This document shows, piece after piece, positions 1 to 5,225 of a DNA stretch of 5,225 nt; positions within the stretch are counted from its first letter, which is position 1; each line of letters begins with the position of its first letter. The notes under the pieces are model-generated. The model searched no databases. It was given only the letters and a program-made list of their open reading frames with translations, and was not told the DNA's origin. Source of the stretch: Planctomycetota bacterium (lineage in GTDB: Bacteria > Planctomycetota > SZUA-567); NCBI GenBank assembly GCA_031270145.1, contig JAISYD010000266.1, positions 1 to 5,225 on the forward strand, given 5' to 3'. A program made the position numbers and the translations under genes.

Positions 1-1
1 G

Positions 2-190
2 GACGAAAACCCGTCCATTGGCATCATCCTCTGCAAGGAGAAAAACCGCACGGTGGTGGAATACGCCCTGTATGATGCCCACAAACCCATCGGAGTGGCA
101 ACCTATGAAATCACCAAAACTTTGCCCAAGGCGTTGAAAGGAGAGTTGCCGTCGCCGAAGGAAATATCTCATTTGCTGGAATGTCTATAA
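2..190 (+). CDS. YhcG/DUF1016-family PDDEXK nuclease, C-terminal fragment
   Basis: This is the last 62 codons of a gene that begins outside the window; it is open at the left edge and stops with TAA at 188-190. It contains the signature ENPSIGIILCKEKNRTVVEY, followed by a stretch reading YDAHKPIGVATYEIT and then a tail with ALKGELPSPKEI. This block is highly characteristic of the C-terminus of the YhcG/DUF1016 family, whose C-terminal half is a PDDEXK-type nuclease fold; the Cys-Lys-Glu-Lys segment is part of that conserved core. Family members are widespread accessory proteins, often near mobile DNA or restriction genes, and their cellular role is poorly defined. The catalytic region and start are not visible, so activity cannot be judged. 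It is followed by a weak hairpin and a gene remnant, so it is probably not co-transcribed with the export operon downstream. Family assignment is confident; function is not. Confidence 0.9.
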   Translation, partial: DENPSIGIILCKEKNRTVVEYALYDAHKPIGVATYEITKTLPKALKGELPSPKEISHLLECL

Positions 191-206
191 ATATGTTGCG
201 GCACAA

Positions 207-227
207 CCCACTCTCAAATGAGTTGGG
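207..227 (+). terminator. weak hairpin after the nuclease gene, possible terminator
   Basis: CCCACTC, a six-base loop TCAAAT, then GAGTTGGG form a 7-bp stem with one bulged T, starting 17 bases after the nuclease stop codon. The bases after it (CGAATTTCC) contain only three T in a row, so it lacks a proper U-tract. It may be a leaky or Rho-assisted terminator, or chance. It is also the junction between the nuclease gene and the remnant that follows. Confidence 0.25.
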
Positions 228-455
228 CGAATTTCCAACATCGCCAGCATGATCGACAAGCGGATGGACGCCTTCACCGGAGCCACCCCCACATCCGGCA
301 ATGTCGCCAAGGTCTGGGGTGGTTGGGATGATGTCGGCAATTCCATGACGCATCTCCTGATGATTGAAAACGGACGGACGATGGCGCCGGACGCGCCAGG
401 CATCGGAGTTGAATTCAGCTATGATCGCCTGGAGGCGTATCGGGAAAGAATTTGA
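222..455 (+). pseudogene. remnant with an enolase-superfamily (MR/MLE-like) C-terminal tail
   Basis: An open frame runs from just after a TGA at 219-221 to TGA at 453-455; the first ATG is at 249 (68 codons). Its last 30 residues include ENGRTMAPDAPGIGVEFSYD followed by RLEAYRERI. This matches the usual C-terminal ending of mandelate racemase/muconate lactonizing enzymes, where a strand is followed by xxGxxxxPxxPGxGxEx and a short helix. Those enzymes are about 350-450 residues long, and neither the barrel nor its metal ligands are present. The preceding part (IDKRMDAFTG, then VAKVWGGWDDVG) does not fit that family and I do not recognise it, so the frame may be a fusion of two fragments. Codon third positions are rich in G/C, so this was coding sequence. 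There is no convincing ribosome site before ATG 249. I call it a decayed remnant; a genuine small protein is possible but less likely. Confidence 0.5.
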
Positions 456-472
456 CGGGACTTTTTCCTTCT

Positions 473-1393
473 ATGGCGGCCAAGGTTGCCAAGTCAATTC
501 GACCCTCTACAGCGCGCGACTGTCTCGGCCAAGCCGCGCAAACTCGGTCCCTGGCGCCATCTGCGGGATATTTTCAACCGACCGCCGGCTATGGCCGTGT
601 CGCAATTGCCATGGGGGTGATCGTCTTCTTCTGCTTCGCCCGGGGGAAGTATACGGTCGAGTCCACCTTTGTCACCAGGCCGGCAACGCGGCGCGTGGTG
701 GCGGCGCCATACGATGGATTCCTGGCGGAAGTCTATGTGAAGCCGGGCGAAAAAGTTCAGGCTAACGAGACGCTCATGGTCGAACTGGAAACGGCGGAAT
801 TGATTTCGCAGTTGGCCATGAAAAAGGCGGAAAGGGCGGCTCATCTCAAGGATGCCGGTCTTGCCGGACGCGAGAACAAATTCGCGGAGGCGCAGGCGGC
901 GGAGGCCCGGGCGGAACAGGCCGAAGCCGAATGCGATCTGCTAAACGAGAAGCTGGCCAAGGCCAAATTGTACCCGCCCCTGACCGGCGTCGTTCTTTCC
1001 GGCGATCTCACCACCAGGGTCGGAGCGCCCGTCAAGCTCGGGGAGACGCTGTTCGAGATCGCGCCCATCGAACATATGGAAGCGGACTTGTACGTCCCGG
1101 AGGATGAAATCGCCGATGTCCGGGAGGGGCAGCTCGGCGAGTTGGCGGCGGCGGGCAGGCCCAATGAAAAGGTTCGCTTCGAGGTTATTCGGGTGACGCC
1201 GCAGGCGGAACTGGTGAAACAGAAGAATGTGTTCCGGGTCCGGGTGCGGCTCGTCGATGCGCCGAACTGGATGCTTCCCGGTCTGGAGGGCATCGCCAAG
1301 GTCGACGTTGAAGAGCGTCCGCTCATTCGGATCTGGTCGAGGCGCGCCGTGAATTGGGTGCGGATGAAACTGTGGCAGTGGTGGTACTGGTGA
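473..1393 (+). CDS. HlyD/RND-type periplasmic adaptor (membrane fusion protein)
   Basis: This is a membrane fusion protein, an inner-membrane-anchored adaptor that normally links an inner-membrane transporter to an outer-membrane channel. Numbering from a TTG at 452, it has one hydrophobic anchor (about 48-63, VAIAMGVIVFFCF), a first half-lipoyl motif (about 82-112, APYDGFLAEVYVKPGEKVQA), a short Ala/Glu-rich hairpin (about 112-170) and the second half-lipoyl motif (about 172-203, LYPPLTGVVLSGD then VGAPVKLGETLFEIAP). A beta-barrel follows (about 205-286, with the typical LPGLEGIAKVDV), and then a basic, Trp-rich tail ending WQWWYW. The hairpin is short, as in adaptors that do not reach TolC alone. 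I chose ATG 473 over TTG 452, which overlaps the remnant's stop; neither has a strong ribosome site. Residues between the start and the anchor look out of frame (see findings), so the true N-terminus is uncertain. It lies 4 bases before the M50 gene and is probably co-transcribed with it. The family call is strong; its partner is inferred. Confidence 0.88.
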   Translation: MAAKVAKSIRPSTARDCLGQAAQTRSLAPSAGYFQPTAGYGRVAIAMGVIVFFCFARGKYTVESTFVTRPATRRVVAAPYDGFLAEVYVKPGEKVQANETLMVELETAELISQLAMKKAERAAHLKDAGLAGRENKFAEAQAAEARAEQAEAECDLLNEKLAKAKLYPPLTGVVLSGDLTTRVGAPVKLGETLFEIAPIEHMEADLYVPEDEIADVREGQLGELAAAGRPNEKVRFEVIRVTPQAELVKQKNVFRVRVRLVDAPNWMLPGLEGIAKVDVEERPLIRIWSRRAVNWVRMKLWQWWYW

Positions 1394-1397
1394 CGCC

Positions 1398-3572
1398 ATG
1401 GCCAAAAAAAGGATAACGTTCAGCGAGCATTGGTATCGTGTATGCGACCTCCGGCCGCGGCTCATCTCGGCCGTGCGCCTGCACAAGCAGTTTTTCCGTG
1501 GGCGCGAGTGGTACATTATACGTTCCCCGCTCAATCAGGACTACCTTCGCCTCGATGGAGCCGCCTACAGCTTCATCGGCCTCCTGGACGGGTACAGGAC
1601 GGTCGCCGAAGCCTGGAAAATATCCATCGAGCGTCTGGGCGACGCCGCTCCGACGCAGAACGAGGCGATACAGATCATCGGCCAGCTCTATACCTCCAAT
1701 CTGCTGCGGGCCGAGATCCCTCCCGACGCGGAGAGCCTGTTCGGCCGCTACAAAAAGCGTCGCAACCGCGAAGTGAAAAGCGCTTTCCAGAGCTTCCTGT
1801 TCCCCCGTTTCAAGCTGTGGGATCCCGATGCCTTCCTCGCCAGATGGGTCGGCGTGGTCGGCTGGATCTTTACCTGGAAGGGTGCGGTTCTGTGGACGCT
1901 CATAATTTTGGCTGGTCTGTATTCGCTTGCCGGCCATGGCGGATCGCTCTATGATTCCTCGGCCGGCGTCCTGAGCCCGTCGAACCTTCCGCTCCTGTAT
2001 GGCGCTTTTGTCCTCGCCAAGGCGGTTCACGAAGGGGCGCATGCGTTCTCCTGCAAATGCCTTGGCCGGTTCGAACAGAACTCGGGGCATGTCCATAATA
2101 CCGGCATCATGCTTCTGCTGTTCACGCCAGCGCCCTATGTGGACGCCTCGGCGTCGTGGGCCTTCAGGAGCAAATGGCGGCGCATGATGGTCGCGGCGGC
2201 CGGGGTATGGTCCGAGCTGGCGCTGGCTTCGGTCGCCGCAATTGTCTGGACCCGGACCGCCGGCGGCTCCACCACGAACGCCCTGGCGTACAACCTGATG
2301 TTTGTCGCCAGCGTTTCCACCCTTCTTTTCAACGGCAATCCGCTTCTCCGTTATGACGCGTATTATATTCTCTGCGACCTTCTGGAAATGCCGAACCTCG
2401 GCAATCGCGGACAGCAGTATGTGTATTACCTGGTCAAGAGATATGTCTGGAACGTGAAGGACGCGGCGCATCAGGCCCGCGGCGCTTTTGAAAAGTTCAT
2501 CTTCGTCGCGTACGCCGTCGCGTCGAACATTTACCGCGTGTTCCTGCTCTCCGGCATCCTTCTCACCATCGCCGACATGGCGTTCTTCATCGGCGTGATC
2601 CTGGCCCTGGGATCCCTCGTCATGTGGCTGTTCGTTCCTCTGTTCAAGTTCGTCCGCTGCCTCGCCGTCAACCCCGAACTCGGCCGCACCCGGATACGGG
2701 CGATGCTGACGACCTCCTGTTTCGCGGCGCTGCTCTTTTTTCTGGTGGGACTCCTGAATGTGCCGGATCGCTTCCAGATTGAGGGGGTGGTCGAATCCGA
2801 TTCCTTTACCCGGGTGCATTCCGGCAGTTCGGGATTCCTGGTTTCCGTCCTCGACTCGGAGGAAAAGGTCGCCGCCAACACGACGGTTTTGGCCGAGCTT
2901 GACAATCCGTCGCTGCGGTCGGAATGGAGAGTCCTGACCGCGAAGGAAAAGGAAATCCATGCCAGGATTCGCATTGCCGAGGCGACGGATCCGGCCGAAG
3001 CCATCGCCGCGCGCGAGCGGCTTCTCGCCCTGGAAAAGGAAAAGGCGCGGGTCGCGCGGCTTCTGAAGCGGCTGAAAATCGTCTCCAGCCAGGACGGGGT
3101 ATGGGTATCGCCGTTGCTGTCCGGCAAGATCGGGGGGTACATAACCATTGGCGACGCGATGGGCGACGTCATCACCCTCGACAGCCTGACCATCCGCTCC
3201 ATCCCCGGCCAGGACGCGGCCATGAGCCTCATTACGGAATCGAAGCCGTTGGTTGAATTGCGGGTGAAGGGCCGGGCGGACCTTGAGACGACCGCGAAGA
3301 TCGTCGCCGTCATTCCCGGGGGGCGCAAGGAACTGCCGTCGCCGGCCCTCGGCTATCCCGCCGGCGGCGAGACGGCCGTGGATGCCAGCGATTCACGCGG
3401 CCTGACGCCGGAGGAGCATGTCTTCGAGATCAAGCTGGGGGTTCACGGCGCCGCCTGGCGGATGCTGCCCGGCCAGGTGGTGACCATTCGCTTCACCGCC
3501 GCGGACAAGCCAATCGCCGTCCAGGCATGGCGGTCGCTCCTGCAAATGCTCCAGAGGCGGTTCAATGTCTAG
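1398..3572 (+). CDS. PqqD-like / M50 (site-2 protease type) metallopeptidase / HlyD-like adaptor fusion
   Basis: This 724-residue polytopic membrane protein has three parts. (1) Residues about 30-105 resemble PqqD, the small winged-helix fold that binds peptide leaders: REWYIIRSPLNQDYLRLDG, then LLDGYRTVAEAW and a helix ending LYTSNLLRAE. (2) Residues about 140-455 form an M50 zinc-metalloprotease core in the membrane. The zinc motif HEGAH is at 211-215, followed by MLLLFTPAPYVDASASWAFR and a third-ligand motif NPLLRYDAYYIL with Asp320. Hydrophobic segments lie near 149-177, 197-212, 264-284, 297-312, 365-419 and 437-453. (3) Residues about 460-700 are HlyD-like: a half-lipoyl region (462-502), a short Glu/Arg/Lys-rich coiled hairpin (503-560), the second half (561-598), a beta-barrel with LPGQVVTIRF, and a basic tail. 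Such fusions are known next to peptide exporters and sporadically elsewhere. It starts 4 bases after the adaptor and overlaps SecA by 8. All zinc ligands are present, so it could be active. The natural substrate is unknown. Confidence 0.9.
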   Translation: MAKKRITFSEHWYRVCDLRPRLISAVRLHKQFFRGREWYIIRSPLNQDYLRLDGAAYSFIGLLDGYRTVAEAWKISIERLGDAAPTQNEAIQIIGQLYTSNLLRAEIPPDAESLFGRYKKRRNREVKSAFQSFLFPRFKLWDPDAFLARWVGVVGWIFTWKGAVLWTLIILAGLYSLAGHGGSLYDSSAGVLSPSNLPLLYGAFVLAKAVHEGAHAFSCKCLGRFEQNSGHVHNTGIMLLLFTPAPYVDASASWAFRSKWRRMMVAAAGVWSELALASVAAIVWTRTAGGSTTNALAYNLMFVASVSTLLFNGNPLLRYDAYYILCDLLEMPNLGNRGQQYVYYLVKRYVWNVKDAAHQARGAFEKFIFVAYAVASNIYRVFLLSGILLTIADMAFFIGVILALGSLVMWLFVPLFKFVRCLAVNPELGRTRIRAMLTTSCFAALLFFLVGLLNVPDRFQIEGVVESDSFTRVHSGSSGFLVSVLDSEEKVAANTTVLAELDNPSLRSEWRVLTAKEKEIHARIRIAEATDPAEAIAARERLLALEKEKARVARLLKRLKIVSSQDGVWVSPLLSGKIGGYITIGDAMGDVITLDSLTIRSIPGQDAAMSLITESKPLVELRVKGRADLETTAKIVAVIPGGRKELPSPALGYPAGGETAVDASDSRGLTPEEHVFEIKLGVHGAAWRMLPGQVVTIRFTAADKPIAVQAWRSLLQMLQRRFNV
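3553..3560 (+). promoter_or_regulatory. ribosome binding site for the SecA paralogue, inside the M50 gene
   Basis: AGAGGCGG, with the core GAGG at 3554-3557, lies 7 bases before ATG 3565. It sits within the last codons of the upstream M50 gene, whose TAG is at 3570-3572. The 8-base gene overlap with a good Shine-Dalgarno core decides the SecA start and suggests translational coupling of the two proteins. Confidence 0.55.
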
Positions 3573-5225
3573 TCTGCCCGACGCGGAATCCCACCTCTGG
3601 CGGGCCATCAACCGCTCTCCGACCCGGGAAGACCCGCCGAAGGGACTGGACTCTATTTGGCACAAATTGTCCGGCGTCCTCAAACGCCGCGTCCATTCGC
3701 CCCGAAAGTACCTGGCCAGAGCCAATCGCATTCTTGCCCGCGAATCCCAATACGCCAAACTCGGCGACGCCCGGCTCCGCGAAGAAGCGGAAAAAATCCG
3801 CCATGTCATGTACCGGTCGAGAGAGACGCCGGCGGATGTTGACGCCGCCTGCGCCATAATCCGGGAAGGCGCGAAACGGGTCTTCGGCTTCCGCCACCAC
3901 GCCGTCCAGATCGCCGGCGCGCTGTCGATGTACGACGGCTGCATCGCGGAAATGGCCACGGGGGAGGGAAAGACCCTCACCGCCACCGTTCCCGCCACCC
4001 TGGCGGCCTGGCGGGGGCGCGGCTGCCATGTCATCACCGTCAACGACTATCTCGCCGGCCGCGACGCCGAGGAAATGGGCAAGCTGTACAGTTACTTCCA
4101 CCTCAAGGCCAAGGCGATCAGCCAGGAATCCGAACCGGAAGAGCGTTCCGCCGCCTATGCCGCCGACATCACCTACCTCACCAACAAGGAGGCGGCGGCC
4201 GACTATCTGCGCGACCGGCTTGCACTGGGCGACAACAAGAACCTGACCGGCTACATTTTGGCTGGCTTCCTTGGAAAAACCGGAAACCCCGGTTCAAAGG
4301 TGGTGCAGCGGGGGCTTGAATTCGCCATTATCGACGAGGTCGATTCCGTCCTCGTCGACGAAGCGGTGACGCCGCTCATCATCTCCTCGGACGGCCATAA
4401 CGAGGAGCGGGAGAATTCTTTTCTGGTGGGAAAAGAGTTGGCGGATTCCCTCGGCGAAAAAGAGGACTACGCGATCAACTGGAAATACAAGGAAATCGAA
4501 CTGACGTTGGACGGCAAGCGCCGGCTGCGGGAACTCGTTTCCGGCAAGGACGGCATCTGGAAAAGCCCGCGCCGCAGCGAGGAGATAGTCCACCAGGCTC
4601 TGACGGCACGGTACTTCTTCCGTGAAGGCTCCGAATACATTCTGGACGAGGGGAAGGTGGTCATTGTCGACGAGGCGACCGGGCGCCTCATGCCGGATCG
4701 GAGCTGGCGGGACGGACTGCATCAGGCGGTTGAAACCAAGGAGGGCGTCGAAATGACGCCCGACAAGGTGACCATGGCCCGCATCAGCTTCCAGCGGTTC
4801 TTCCGGCTGTATCAGAAGCTTTCCGGCATGACCGGAACCGGGAAGGAGGCTGTCGGCGAGTTCTGGCATGTCTATCATCTGCCTGTCGTCCCCATCCCGA
4901 CGCATCGGCCTTGTAAACGTATTATGCGTCAACCGAAAATTTGTTCAAGCCAGACTGCCAAATGGGACGAAGTAATTAAAGAGATCCAGTGTGTCCATGC
5001 GGAGGGAAGACCGATTCTGGTGGGGACCCGAAGCATCCAGGCGAATGAACACCTCAGCTCCCTGCTTGCCAAGGCGGGTCTGGAACATCAGGTGCTGAAC
5101 GCCATCCACCACAAGCGGGAAGCGGAGATCGTCGCGCGGGCGGGTCAAAAAGGGGGCATCACCGTCGCCACCAATATGGCCGGCCGCGGGACCGACATCA
5201 AGCTGCAGAAGGAATCGGAGGCGCT
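3565..5225 (+). CDS. secA: SecA-family protein translocase ATPase, divergent paralogue (3'-truncated by the window)
   Basis: SecA is the cytosolic ATPase motor that pushes unfolded proteins through the SecYEG channel. About 553 residues are visible and the frame stays open at the right edge; SecA proteins usually have 800-950. In order: a helical N-terminus (about 1-105) with EGAKRVFGFRHHAVQIAGAL (the SecA Q-motif region, Gln115), Walker A ATGEGKT at 131-137, NDYLAGRDAEEMGKLY at 160-175, Walker B DEVDSVLVDEA at 257-267, and a preprotein-crosslinking region (about 272-375) with VVIVDEATGRLMP. Then come SDGLHQAVE-like RDGLHQAVETKEG, KLSGMTGT at 418-425, and NBD2 with ATNMAGRGTDIKL at 535-547. 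ATP-binding and hydrolysis motifs look intact. Differences from housekeeping SecA are an N-terminal extension of roughly 28 residues before Walker A, an insertion at about 220-245, AVT in place of ART at 267-269, and an AT-rich patch at 4912-4980. It overlaps the M50 gene by 8 bases. It is probably an accessory motor for the two upstream proteins. Whether the C-terminal SecB/zinc tail exists cannot be seen. Confidence 0.93.
   Translation, partial: MSSLPDAESHLWRAINRSPTREDPPKGLDSIWHKLSGVLKRRVHSPRKYLARANRILARESQYAKLGDARLREEAEKIRHVMYRSRETPADVDAACAIIREGAKRVFGFRHHAVQIAGALSMYDGCIAEMATGEGKTLTATVPATLAAWRGRGCHVITVNDYLAGRDAEEMGKLYSYFHLKAKAISQESEPEERSAAYAADITYLTNKEAAADYLRDRLALGDNKNLTGYILAGFLGKTGNPGSKVVQRGLEFAIIDEVDSVLVDEAVTPLIISSDGHNEERENSFLVGKELADSLGEKEDYAINWKYKEIELTLDGKRRLRELVSGKDGIWKSPRRSEEIVHQALTARYFFREGSEYILDEGKVVIVDEATGRLMPDRSWRDGLHQAVETKEGVEMTPDKVTMARISFQRFFRLYQKLSGMTGTGKEAVGEFWHVYHLPVVPIPTHRPCKRIMRQPKICSSQTAKWDEVIKEIQCVHAEGRPILVGTRSIQANEHLSSLLAKAGLEHQVLNAIHHKREAEIVARAGQKGGITVATNMAGRGTDIKLQKESEA

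Noticed and set aside
193..252. 19-codon ORF starting at ATG 193 (MLRHNPLSNELGEF...)
   Set aside because: It is too short, has no ribosome site, overlaps the hairpin and has no sign of selection. It is not supportable as a leader peptide.
364..765. 133-residue + strand frame overlapping the adaptor start
   Set aside because: Its composition (many Arg, Cys, Gly) fits no family, and from 600 on the adaptor frame carries the clear lipoyl motifs. It does not explain the N-terminal frame problem either, since the plausible residues lie in the third frame.
1323..2960. 545-residue open frame on the - strand
   Set aside because: It lies wholly antisense to the M50 fusion gene, has low-complexity charged and Gly/Arg-rich composition, and shows no domain. 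It is a GC-rich shadow of the real + strand gene, which has clear motifs.
3562..4101. 179-residue open frame on the - strand
   Set aside because: It is antisense to the SecA N-terminal region and Walker A, which are unmistakable on the + strand. It has no recognisable motif and no ribosome site of note.
4294..4932. 212-residue open frame on the - strand
   Set aside because: It is antisense to conserved SecA motifs (Walker B, preprotein region, GMTGT), so it is a shadow frame.

Overview
The window carries the end of one gene, a remnant of another, and then a tight three-gene operon that runs off the right edge. All intact coding is on the + strand. The DNA is GC-rich, with mostly G/C third positions. 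The operon encodes periplasmic-adaptor-type proteins, which points to a diderm bacterium. PqqD/M50/HlyD fusion proteins are, from memory, common in the Planctomycetota-Verrucomicrobiota-Lentisphaerota group, but this placement is a weak inference. No marker gene is present to fix the taxonomy.

Left edge (1-455): the last 62 codons of a YhcG/DUF1016-type PDDEXK nuclease end at 190. A weak hairpin follows. An open frame from about 222 to 455 then ends in what looks like the C-terminal tail of an enolase-superfamily (mandelate racemase/muconate lactonizing) enzyme, with no gene body in front of it. This stretch looks like decayed or recombined DNA at the edge of the operon.

Operon (about 452 to beyond 5225): (1) a HlyD/RND-type membrane-fusion adaptor, 473-1393, with signs of a compensated double frameshift near its N-terminus. 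(2) After a 4-base gap, a 724-residue protein, 1398-3572. It joins a PqqD-like peptide-recognition domain, an M50 (site-2 protease type) membrane metallopeptidase core with HEGAH, and a C-terminal HlyD-like adaptor. (3) Overlapping it by 8 bases, a SecA-family ATPase paralogue, 3565 onward, cut by the window end at about residue 553 with its NBD1, preprotein-crosslinking region and most of NBD2 visible.

Read together, the genes suggest a dedicated export machine. A SecA-like motor would sit where an ABC exporter is usually found. The PqqD-M50 protein could recognise and cleave, or anchor, a substrate at the membrane. Two HlyD-like modules could bridge the periplasm, perhaps to an outer-membrane channel encoded outside the window. 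Domain assignments rest on motifs visible in the sequence; the joint function is inference. SecA and the nuclease fragment are open at the window edges, so both are partial.
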